A stretch of 35,047 bases of DNA from a virus, in IMG/VR virus record IMGVR_UViG_3300035698_004299, positions 1-35,047 of that record; one strand, written 5' to 3'. Made by a program: the position numbers and the translations under genes. Within the stretch, counting starts at the first letter, position 1, and every line of letters starts with the position of its first letter. Positions 13,889-21,089 of the stretch are shown piece after piece. The notes beneath the pieces were generated by a model. That model searched no databases and was not told the DNA's origin. It saw nothing but the letters and a program-made list of their open reading frames with translations.

Positions 13889-14285
13889 GTTTAGAGCTTG
13901 GGACACCCAAATAGATGTCCCTAATATGAAATATTCCGACTACTATACCAACCTACAGTATTTCTTTAGTGAGGTGTCGGATGAATACCTAATGCAATAC
14001 ACCGGGCTAAAGGATAAGAATGGAATAGAGATATATGAAGGGGATATTATATCCTATTGGGATGGCTTTTTGGTAGCCGACCCAGATGGAGATATATATT
14101 ACCCGGATACATCACCTTCCCACTACACCCGGAAAAAGAACATTTTAAGAGCAGTGGAATATCATGTATCAAGCTTTAAAGTTCAATCCGGTAATCCACT
14201 AGGTTCCGCAGACCTTCGACAAGAAGATATTGAAGTTGTAGGTAATATATATGAGAATAAGGAGCTATTAGATGGAACAAGTTAA
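13860..14285 (+). CDS. YopX family protein
   Basis: A 141-residue protein with the YopX hallmarks: IKFRAWD near the start (about residues 9-15), then MQYTGLKDKNGIEIYEGDII (about 45-64), and a late VVGNIYENKELL. YopX proteins are widespread in phages and prophages and their role is not established. I chose the ATG at 13860 with GGAG upstream over a TTG one codon earlier. The gene begins inside the end of the primase gene and overlaps the following 52-residue gene by 14 bases. Confidence 0.85.
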   Translation: MKCLYRRAIKFRAWDTQIDVPNMKYSDYYTNLQYFFSEVSDEYLMQYTGLKDKNGIEIYEGDIISYWDGFLVADPDGDIYYPDTSPSHYTRKKNILRAVEYHVSSFKVQSGNPLGSADLRQEDIEVVGNIYENKELLDGTS

Positions 14286-14430
14286 GATAACATACAAAGA
14301 TCAAGAAACTATAGTTTTAGTGTCTGCATTGTATGAACTCTTGAATGAATATGGCATTTTAGCTATTGACGATAAGATCGAGCTAGATACTGTCACTTTA
14401 AATTTAGAGTTTCTAGGAGTAGCAGCTTAG
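14272..14430 (+). CDS. Small acidic protein, unknown function
   Basis: A 52-residue protein (MEQVKITYKDQETIVLVSAL...). It overlaps the YopX-like gene by 14 bases and its stop overlaps the GTG start of the helicase (TAGTG). This close packing and an in-frame AAGGAG eight bases before the start support it. Located between primase and helicase, it could be a replication accessory, but no motif supports that. Confidence 0.6.
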   Translation: MEQVKITYKDQETIVLVSALYELLNEYGILAIDDKIELDTVTLNLEFLGVAA

Positions 14431-15671
14431 TGTATATATCGAATGACTTAGTGCTTCTTAAAGCTTTATCCAATAGGTGTAATTATAGCAGCTATATCGA
14501 TTTAGTGGATTTAAATATCCTAGAAAGCGAAATGCGCAAAGTCTTACTGTCCTTAAAAGATTACTATAAAGAAACAGAGAATGACGTAATAGACCTGGCC
14601 ACATTTAAGACCTGGTTCATACATGGTAAGAACCCCCAGCTTACAGAAGAACAACGAAATATATACGAATTAATTATTAACAGAGCACAAGAGGTGCCAG
14701 CTGAAGACGTAGAGATAGTAGTTCGTTCCTTTTTGGAACGTACTGCTTCACAAAAGCTAATAGAAATTTGTGAATCTAAATTTGACCTTGATAGGTTGCA
14801 ACATGTTATAGAGAAATATGAACATGATGTATCTAGGGTAACGCCAGACGACCAAGGCATGGTCAACAATGACCTTACCACTATTCTAGAATCTACCAGA
14901 AGAGGTGAGGGCCTAGAATGGAGATTGGATTGTCTCAATAGGGCTATCGGCCCACTCAGTAGGGGTAAGTTTATAATAGTAGCTGCCTACGTAGATGTTG
15001 GTAAGACCATGTTTGCTATCAGCGAAGCTGTGCACATGGCTAGGCAGCTGACCACAGGTACAATACTCTGGCTCAATAATGAGGAAGATGATTATCGAGT
15101 ACTTAGGAAGATATGGAAGTCCACCCTAGGCTGTGGAGATAACACACTCTCCGCTAATCCAGCTAAGTGTGAACAAGAGTTTAAGAAGCGCATGCATGGG
15201 GACCTTAATAGAATTAAGATGATCAACATACGAGATAAAAGTTTAAGAGATATAAAGAAACTCTTTGAGAAGTACAAACCGTCACTATGTGTGATAGATC
15301 AAGTAGATAAGATTGCTAATGGTAACTTTAAATCCTTTAGTGATCACGACAGATTGAAGAACTTATATGGAGAGGTGCGGGGATTAGCTAATGAACATTG
15401 CCCGATAATTGCAATATCCCAGGCAGACGTTACAACTGTTAAGTTGGACCGAGATACTGGGGATATTAATTACCAACTGTACCCCCATCATCGACAACTG
15501 GATGGTTCTAAAGTAGGTAAGCCCGGTGAAGCCGACGCAATCATCATGATAGGGAGACGCTCAGAGTCCCCCAACACTAGGGGCTTACACGTTTCTAAGA
15601 ATAAATTTGGTGAAATGATAAAACAAGAAGTCGTATTTAATGGTGCCCAAGCACGATACGAAAACCCATAA
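14430..15671 (+). CDS. Replicative DNA helicase, DnaB/gp4-like
   Basis: A 413-residue RecA-fold hexameric helicase. Motifs: Walker A AYVDVGKT (186-193, K192), E218 in LNNEED (motif H1a), Walker B LCVIDQ (287-291, D290), a sensor Q331 in IAISQAD, and the late basic motif KNKFG (390-394) that supplies the arginine-finger-like contacts. The N-terminal 165 residues are helical, as in DnaB N-domains or linker regions. It unwinds DNA 5' to 3' at the fork and pairs with the separate primase. The GTG start overlaps the previous stop. A GK[ST] loop beginning with Ala rather than Gly is within the known pattern. Confidence 0.9.
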   Translation: MYISNDLVLLKALSNRCNYSSYIDLVDLNILESEMRKVLLSLKDYYKETENDVIDLATFKTWFIHGKNPQLTEEQRNIYELIINRAQEVPAEDVEIVVRSFLERTASQKLIEICESKFDLDRLQHVIEKYEHDVSRVTPDDQGMVNNDLTTILESTRRGEGLEWRLDCLNRAIGPLSRGKFIIVAAYVDVGKTMFAISEAVHMARQLTTGTILWLNNEEDDYRVLRKIWKSTLGCGDNTLSANPAKCEQEFKKRMHGDLNRIKMINIRDKSLRDIKKLFEKYKPSLCVIDQVDKIANGNFKSFSDHDRLKNLYGEVRGLANEHCPIIAISQADVTTVKLDRDTGDINYQLYPHHRQLDGSKVGKPGEADAIIMIGRRSESPNTRGLHVSKNKFGEMIKQEVVFNGAQARYENP

Positions 15672-15681
15672 GGATTAACGC

Positions 15682-16272
15682 ATGAGTACAGAAGAATATG
15701 ACGATATGGCCTCCCCTTACAAGATCTTTTCTAAGACTACAGCAGGGCAGGAGCATGATGTTTACCTATCCGATTCCGTGGAAACAGATAGCGCCGAGTA
15801 CATAGACCTATTAAGGTTTTTTAATAAGGTCCCAGCCAATGACTATGTAACGGTACATTTAGCTAACTTTGGGGGAGCTGTGCATACAGGTCTTCGTGTG
15901 GCACACGCTATGCGGAACTGTGACGGAATAGTTACCGTCAATGTAGATGCACCATGCTACAGCATGGGCGCTATCTTGGCTACCTCAGGGGATATACTTA
16001 TAATGAACCCAGGAACATTCTTAATGTACCATAATTATTCAACCGTTGAGGGCGGAAAAGCTGGGGAACTAAAGACAGCAGTACTACAGTATGAGAAGCA
16101 TTTTCAATATAGTCTTAAATACTTCTGCTCTCCCTTCTTAACCAAGAAAGAGATAAAAGATTTATCTCGCGATACAGATGTGTACATCCATTACAACGAT
16201 GATGATCTGGTGAAGCGGTGTAAACGACACTTCCCAATGGTGAAAGATATGGAGATAACTAAGTATGACTAA
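15682..16272 (+). CDS. ClpP-like serine peptidase
   Basis: A 196-residue ClpP-family protein, the size of bacterial ClpP. It shows VTVHLANFGG (57-66) as the oxyanion region, the nucleophile in CYSMGAIL (Ser94) and the catalytic histidine in LMYHNYS (His117). It has no signal sequence, so it should be cytoplasmic. ClpP needs an AAA+ unfoldase partner to degrade folded proteins, and none of the ClpX/ClpA type is seen here; it could use host ClpX/ClpA or act alone. It lies between helicase and polymerase and overlaps the polymerase start by eight bases. It is similar in motif order to the signal-bearing protein at 12462, suggesting an old duplication. Confidence 0.82.
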   Translation: MSTEEYDDMASPYKIFSKTTAGQEHDVYLSDSVETDSAEYIDLLRFFNKVPANDYVTVHLANFGGAVHTGLRVAHAMRNCDGIVTVNVDAPCYSMGAILATSGDILIMNPGTFLMYHNYSTVEGGKAGELKTAVLQYEKHFQYSLKYFCSPFLTKKEIKDLSRDTDVYIHYNDDDLVKRCKRHFPMVKDMEITKYD

Positions 16273-18397
16273 AAAGTACATGGTTATGGATTTAGAAACC
16301 ACAGGGCATACGACTTATCGTAGGTTCTGTAATCCATTAGATGATAAACATGAGATTACACTTGTCGCCTATAAGATACAAGGAGAGGAAACTACTTGTG
16401 ACTCTAACTATACACTCGGCATACCGAGGGATGAAGTCTTTAAGCATATAAACTTAGATGAGATTAGTTTTATATGTGGCCAGAACTTTAAGTTCGATAT
16501 GTTATGGTTTTGGAGAGACGCCAAGTTTCAACAATGGTTAAAAGACGGAGGTACCATATGGGATACACAGACAGTAGAGTACTTACTAACAGGCCAAAGG
16601 TTTGGTAAGCGTAGCTTAGATGCCTTAGCTAAGAAGTATGGGGCCGAACTTAAGGATGATAGGATTGGTGCCATGTATAAGGCTGGTCTCACATCTAAAG
16701 AGATACCCCACGCGTTACTAGAACCCTATGCCCTAGCAGATGTAGACAATACTAATATAGTATTACAAGGTCAGGCTAAACTAGCCAAGAAGCTAGGCAT
16801 GTTACCGCTGATTAAGGTTTATATGGAACATTACGTTGCCATCGCTGAGATGGAATACAACGGAATGCATATAGATTTAGATCTAGCGCAGCGAAGAACT
16901 AACGAGTTAGAGGTGGACCTGTCTGAAATACGTATACAAATTGGGGACATAGCTAGAACCTACTGGCCTAAACATATGGAATTTAATTGTGGTTCTTTGG
17001 AGCACGTAAGCGCGGTACTATTTGGCGGTGAGATACTAAATGTAGAGGACGTACCGAAATTAGATGAATATGGCGACACCGTACAGTATAAAAGTGGGAA
17101 GAAAGAGGGACAAATAAAGACTCGCAAAGAAAAAGTTGCGCATAAGATTAAAGGTATGGGAGCACGCCCTAAAGTTATTTGGAGAAAGGCTAAAGGACAC
17201 TATGGGACAGATGAAAATGTCCTTAAAGATGTCCTTAAACGGGAAAATGTCCTTAAAGATGTCCCTAAAAAGTCAGAAGATGTCCTATTCTTTACCCAAA
17301 TGCTGCTTGATTATCGTAAAATGAATAAATTACTCACAACCTACTACTATGCCGTTGAGTATTATAAAACTACTGGCAAAGTAAAGAAAGAGACAGGGCT
17401 AATACCACTAATACACCCTGATGGTTGTTTACACACAGAATTTAAGACAGCATACACAAGGACAGGACGTTTATCGTCCCAGAACCCTAACGTACAGAAC
17501 CTCGCACCTGAGATATTAGATATGTTTGATAGTAGGTGGGGCGATGAAGGGGCCATAGTCGAGATCGATTACTCACAGTTAGAGGTTAGAGTGCAGGCTT
17601 GGGTTACCCAATCCAAGCAGATGATCCAAGATATCAAGGACGGGGTGGATTTCCACGTACTACGACTGTCATACGCTGAAGATTTACCATACGATGAAGT
17701 GTTGCAGAAAGTGCAACAGCTCCCAGAATGGAAAGAGAAACGTAAGAAGGCTAAGACTATATCCTTTCAGAAGGCCTACGGTGCCCGCAGTGAGAAGATC
17801 GCAGAGTCTACAGGGCTACCAGTAGGGGTGGTAGAAAAAGTCTTTAAGAAAGAGGATAGACGCTATCCTGAAGTAGAACAGTTCCATAGATTAGTAGAGG
17901 ATTCTATCAAAGAATCCAGAAGAGCTACACCTAACCTACAGAAGATTAGGAATAAGGCTACTGGACTATATACAGAGTCCCCAGGAGAGTATGAAGCCTA
18001 TGGCACATACCAATCCCCAACCACAAAGCTGTATTGCTTTGAGGAAAGGGCAGTATTTACTAAGACTGGGCGTATATTCAGGTACTTGAGTACCCCTGAT
18101 ATACAAAACTACCCAATTCAAGGTACAGCGGCAGACATCGTAGCAAGCCAAGTAGGTGAGGTATTTAAGTTCCTTCAGCACCAAAGAGATAAAGTGTTAA
18201 TGATCAACGAGGTACATGATAGTTTGATTTTAGATGTAAAAAAAGGACATTTACACTTGATTATCCCCCAAGTTTGTGCTATACTGGAAAGAGTAGAAGA
18301 AGACTTTGAAAGAAAATTCGGTATAAAGTTTAATGTCCCTATCAAAGTGGACGTATCCTATGGTAGTACATGGGCAGAGGCTAAAGATAATGAATAA
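16265..18397 (+). CDS. DNA polymerase, family A, with 3'-5' exonuclease
   Basis: A 710-residue T7-type replicative polymerase. The exonuclease has D9/E11 (MDLETTG), D78 (NFKFDML) and Y155/D159 (PYALADVDN). The polymerase has TGRLSSQNPN (400-409), motif A VEIDYSQLE (D435, E440), motif B with R493, K497, F501, Y505 (KTISFQKAYG) and motif C EVHDS (H651, D652). All catalytic residues are present. The residue matching E. coli Pol I 762 is Phe501. There is no 5'-3' exonuclease domain; a separate FEN gene is at 25242. Two copies of a ten-residue repeat (ENVLKDVLKR / ENVLKDVPKK) sit at residues 317-336, between exonuclease and palm. Confidence 0.95.
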   Translation: MTKKYMVMDLETTGHTTYRRFCNPLDDKHEITLVAYKIQGEETTCDSNYTLGIPRDEVFKHINLDEISFICGQNFKFDMLWFWRDAKFQQWLKDGGTIWDTQTVEYLLTGQRFGKRSLDALAKKYGAELKDDRIGAMYKAGLTSKEIPHALLEPYALADVDNTNIVLQGQAKLAKKLGMLPLIKVYMEHYVAIAEMEYNGMHIDLDLAQRRTNELEVDLSEIRIQIGDIARTYWPKHMEFNCGSLEHVSAVLFGGEILNVEDVPKLDEYGDTVQYKSGKKEGQIKTRKEKVAHKIKGMGARPKVIWRKAKGHYGTDENVLKDVLKRENVLKDVPKKSEDVLFFTQMLLDYRKMNKLLTTYYYAVEYYKTTGKVKKETGLIPLIHPDGCLHTEFKTAYTRTGRLSSQNPNVQNLAPEILDMFDSRWGDEGAIVEIDYSQLEVRVQAWVTQSKQMIQDIKDGVDFHVLRLSYAEDLPYDEVLQKVQQLPEWKEKRKKAKTISFQKAYGARSEKIAESTGLPVGVVEKVFKKEDRRYPEVEQFHRLVEDSIKESRRATPNLQKIRNKATGLYTESPGEYEAYGTYQSPTTKLYCFEERAVFTKTGRIFRYLSTPDIQNYPIQGTAADIVASQVGEVFKFLQHQRDKVLMINEVHDSLILDVKKGHLHLIIPQVCAILERVEEDFERKFGIKFNVPIKVDVSYGSTWAEAKDNE
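17213..17272 (+). repeat. In-frame 30-base tandem repeat in the polymerase gene
   Basis: Two copies of a 30-base unit beginning GAAAATGTCCTTAAAGATGT, at 17213-17242 and 17243-17272, nearly identical in the first 27 bases. Each copy also contains a shorter ATGTCC-TAAA repeat, so the unit itself looks duplicated. It encodes ENVLKDV(L/P)K(R/K) twice. A recent in-frame duplication is the likely cause. Confidence 0.7.
18257..18285 (+). promoter_or_regulatory. Candidate internal promoter near the end of the polymerase gene
   Basis: TTGATT (18257-18262), 17 bases, TATACT (18280-18285), preceded by TGC (extended -10). It lies about 100 bases before the 47-residue gene and could serve the diphosphohydrolase/PrkA cluster. 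It is inside coding sequence and may be chance. Confidence 0.35.
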
Positions 18398-18533
18398 TAT
18401 AAAGAAATATCTAAAGAAAAGAAAGAAAGATCTAGATGGGCAGATTGAAGGATTAGCCGCACGACGGATGAGAGATTTAATGTTGGAAGAGGAGCGGAAC
18501 GAAGTGATTGCCCTATTAAAGGATATAAAATGA
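18390..18533 (+). CDS. Small basic helical protein, unknown function
   Basis: A 47-residue protein (MNNIKKYLKKRKKDLDGQIE...), strongly basic at the N-terminus and helical throughout. It overlaps the polymerase end by eight bases and the next gene by four (ATGA). A ribosome site (AGAGG) lies about ten bases upstream. Upstream in-frame codons inside the polymerase gene have no ribosome site. The function is unknown. Confidence 0.6.
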   Translation: MNNIKKYLKKRKKDLDGQIEGLAARRMRDLMLEEERNEVIALLKDIK

Positions 18534-18838
18534 CAGAGAATAAAGTAGACGAATTGATTACATTTATTTGTACCTACCCAGAGTTCGCCGATATCATGCA
18601 TGTCATAGAGTTCGGAGCGAACAAACATGGGGATGATAATTGGATACAACAAGCAGGGAAGAAGAGCAGCCACAAAGATATGCATGCATCTATATTTAGA
18701 CACATTGCAGAATCTTCAGCCGGGGTCCGGGAAGACCACGAGACAGGGCTAGACCCCTTGCTACACGCAGCAGTGAGGTGCTTAATGCTTTACACTAGAA
18801 AAACCAGACACTTAGACCACCCAGAGGATGAGGCTTAA
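18530..18838 (+). CDS. dATP/dGTP diphosphohydrolase-like protein (DUF5664 type)
   Basis: A 102-residue helical protein with IEFGANKHGDDNW (residues about 26-38), an ASIFRHI segment (about 53-59) and DHETGLDPLLHAAVRCLMLY (about 68-87). The pattern FGAxKxxxxNW, then xxxRHI, then DxETGLxxLxHAAxxxLxL is that of the phage dATP/dGTP diphosphohydrolase family (PF18909, relatives called MazZ in phages that use 2-aminoadenine). Members are related to MazG and hydrolyse dNTPs to dNMP. Here no PurZ or DatZ partner is seen, so Z-base synthesis is not implied. It may only adjust nucleotide pools. It overlaps the small gene upstream and precedes prkA. Confidence 0.7.
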   Translation: MTENKVDELITFICTYPEFADIMHVIEFGANKHGDDNWIQQAGKKSSHKDMHASIFRHIAESSAGVREDHETGLDPLLHAAVRCLMLYTRKTRHLDHPEDEA

Positions 18839-18839
18839 T

Positions 18840-20759
18840 ATGAAATTGTTAAAAACTTTACAAAATGAATACCAACAAAAGCAAAATAAAGTGATGACCC
18901 TTGAGGAATACCTTAAGCTGGCCAAGAAAGATAAGAGTATCTTCGCATCGCCAGCAGAAAGGATGCTATCAGCAATAGGAAAGCCTACACTAATAGATAC
19001 GGGAAAAGATCCCCGACTAGGTCGAATCTTCGGCAATAGGGTTATCCGCTCATATAGCACCTTTCAAGATTTCTACGGTATGGAGGAAGTAATCGAACGA
19101 ATCGTTTCATTCTTCACCCATGCAGCGCAGGGATTAGAGGAATCTAGACAGATATTATATTTATTAGGACCGGTAGGGTCCGCTAAATCTTCGATAGCAG
19201 AGCGCTTAAAAGAGTTAATGGAGGAGCAGCCCTTCTTCGTGTTAGCGGATGTGGAGGGCAACCTAAGCCCAGTTAACGAGTCTCCTTTGGGGATCTTCGA
19301 AACACAACAAGCAAAAGAGTTAGGTATACCAGAACGGTACTTAACCATACGCCCATCACCATGGGCGCTTAAGAGGATTGACGAATATGACGGTGATTTA
19401 TCCAAATTCAGAGTGGTACAAGTCTCCCCATCAAGGGACAGACAAATCGGTATCAGTAAAACCGAGCCCGGTGACGAAAATAACCAGGACATTAGCACCC
19501 TTGTCGGTAAGCTCGATATTAGAAAACTTGAGTTCTTTTCCCAAAATGACGCAGATGCCTATAATTATAGTGGGGGATTGTGTTTATCAAATCAAGGGAT
19601 TCTTGAATTCGTCGAGATGTTCAAAGCCCCGATTAAAGTATTGCACCCATTACTCACAGCAACTCAGGAACGGAACTATAAAGGAACTGAAGCTATCAGC
19701 GCCATCCCTTTTGATGGTATTATATTAGCCCATAGTAATGAAAGTGAGTGGGACACCTTCAAGGGAGACCAGAACAATGAGGCATTCCTAGATAGGGTGT
19801 ACATAGTAGAGGTCCCATACTGTTTACGAATCGATGAAGAAGTTACAATTTATAAGAAGCTGTTAGCAAGTAGTGACTTGGCTAAAGCTAAGAGAGCACC
19901 AGGTACTCTACATATGTTAGCGAAGTTCTCTATCCTATCAAGGCTAGATCAACCGGAAAACTCAACGCTTGAAGCTAAGCTATTAACCTATAACGGTGAG
20001 AACATCAAAGATAAAGATGTAAAAGCAAAGGCTTACCATGAATATAAAGAAGCTGCTAGCAGGGAAGAGGGATTTTTCGGAGTATCCACACGACTAGCCT
20101 ACAAGGTTTTATCGGAAGTGTATAACTTCGACCCAGATGAAATAGCTGCTGATCCTGTACATTTATTGTACATCTTAGAGAAAGTTATTAAGAAAGAAAG
20201 ATATTCGGAAGACAAAGAGTTATTATACCTCACCTTCTTGAAAGACTTCCTAGCCCCACGCTACGCACAAGAGGTAGGTAAGGACATACAAACAGCATAT
20301 TTAGATAGTTATAGCGAATATGGGCAAGCATTATTTGATCGATACATCCTATTTGCTGACCATTGGGTACAAGATAATGATTATCGTGACCCAGATACAG
20401 GTAATATGTTCGATAGATCAGCACTTAACAACGAGTTAGAGCGAATTGAGAAGCCAGCTGGCATCGCTAACCCTAAAGATTTTAGGAACGAGATAACCAA
20501 TTTCGCCTTACGCTACCAAGCGAGGCACGATGGTAAGAACCCTAAATGGACTTCTTATGAAAAACTAAGAAGAGTAATCGAGTCAACAATGTTTAGTAAA
20601 ACCGAGGACTTACTGCCTATTATCTCCTTTGGAGGGCATGGATGTAGCGATGATCGGAAAAAACATGACGCATTTGTTGACAGAATGGTAGAAATGGGCT
20701 ATACTAAGAAACAAGTAAAGAGATTAGTGGAATGGCATATCAGAATGCAGAAGAGTTAA
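18840..20759 (+). CDS. prkA: PrkA-type AAA+ serine protein kinase
   Basis: A 639-residue protein, against 644 in E. coli YeaG/PrkA, and alignable over its whole length from memory. Landmarks include AAERxLxAIG-like start (SPAERMLSAIG), FYGMEEVIERIV, P-loop GPVGSAKSS (110-118, K116), KTEPGDENNQDIS, EFVEMFKAPIKVLHPLLTAT, FDGIILAHSNESEW, EYRDPDTG-like region and KKHDAFVDRMVEMGY near the end. PrkA proteins have an AAA+ domain and a C-terminal kinase-like domain and act in starvation responses; ATP-dependent protease activity has been proposed for the Bacillus protein. I chose ATG 18840, preceded by GAGG at the right distance, over ATG 18828. The gene is rare as a phage gene. Confidence 0.95.
   Translation: MKLLKTLQNEYQQKQNKVMTLEEYLKLAKKDKSIFASPAERMLSAIGKPTLIDTGKDPRLGRIFGNRVIRSYSTFQDFYGMEEVIERIVSFFTHAAQGLEESRQILYLLGPVGSAKSSIAERLKELMEEQPFFVLADVEGNLSPVNESPLGIFETQQAKELGIPERYLTIRPSPWALKRIDEYDGDLSKFRVVQVSPSRDRQIGISKTEPGDENNQDISTLVGKLDIRKLEFFSQNDADAYNYSGGLCLSNQGILEFVEMFKAPIKVLHPLLTATQERNYKGTEAISAIPFDGIILAHSNESEWDTFKGDQNNEAFLDRVYIVEVPYCLRIDEEVTIYKKLLASSDLAKAKRAPGTLHMLAKFSILSRLDQPENSTLEAKLLTYNGENIKDKDVKAKAYHEYKEAASREEGFFGVSTRLAYKVLSEVYNFDPDEIAADPVHLLYILEKVIKKERYSEDKELLYLTFLKDFLAPRYAQEVGKDIQTAYLDSYSEYGQALFDRYILFADHWVQDNDYRDPDTGNMFDRSALNNELERIEKPAGIANPKDFRNEITNFALRYQARHDGKNPKWTSYEKLRRVIESTMFSKTEDLLPIISFGGHGCSDDRKKHDAFVDRMVEMGYTKKQVKRLVEWHIRMQKS
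20677..20705 (+). promoter_or_regulatory. Candidate promoter before the YeaH/SpoVR part
   Basis: TTGACA (20677-20682), 17 bases, TATACT (20700-20705), 72 bases before the gene at 20777. Eleven of twelve positions match. The sequence also encodes the conserved PrkA C-terminus (FVDRMVEMGYT), so a chance match through codon choice must be considered. Confidence 0.45.
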
Positions 20760-20776
20760 ACTAAGGAGAAAACAGA

Positions 20777-20968
20777 GTGAAGGTATTATTTGATTTGAGT
20801 ATAGGAACGGCAGAGGGCCCTTCCGGGTCCCAAGAGCCAACCGCTAGGCTGCGATACGGAGACAACCTAGCGGAGGTTATCCTGCTCAATGCTGTAGGTA
20901 TGGGGATGTCTTTAAGTAATTGGGTTGCCTATGTGCAGTCCGCACAATCAGGAGAGAATAATGAGTAA
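20777..20968 (+). CDS. Small protein between PrkA and YeaH genes, unknown function
   Basis: A 63-residue protein starting with GTG, eight bases after a clear AAGGAG site. The N-terminal part MKVLFDLSIGTAEGPSGSQE is followed by ARLRYGDNLAEVILLNAVGM and ends SGENNE. It overlaps the following small membrane gene by eight bases. Bacterial prkA-yeaH pairs that I know do not carry such a gene between them. No family is recognised. Confidence 0.65.
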   Translation: MKVLFDLSIGTAEGPSGSQEPTARLRYGDNLAEVILLNAVGMGMSLSNWVAYVQSAQSGENNE

Positions 20969-21089
20969 AGCATCGGTAAGTATAGTTAAGAGATTTAAGA
21001 ATCTCGCTAAATTCATCCATACAGGGATGAAGACAGGGGATAAAGTTCTCATAATAATGGTAATTATAGCATTGGTGGTACTAATTTAA
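20961..21089 (+). CDS. Small single-pass membrane protein next to YeaH
   Basis: A 42-residue protein with a basic N-terminal part (MSKASVSIVKRFKNLAKFIH) and a C-terminal hydrophobic segment (VLIIMVIIALVVLI) that ends the protein. GGAG lies eight bases upstream. Its stop and the YeaH start share a base (TAATG), so the two may be translationally coupled, which suggests but does not prove a shared function, for example tethering the YeaH/PrkA complex to the membrane. Confidence 0.6.
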   Translation: MSKASVSIVKRFKNLAKFIHTGMKTGDKVLIIMVIIALVVLI

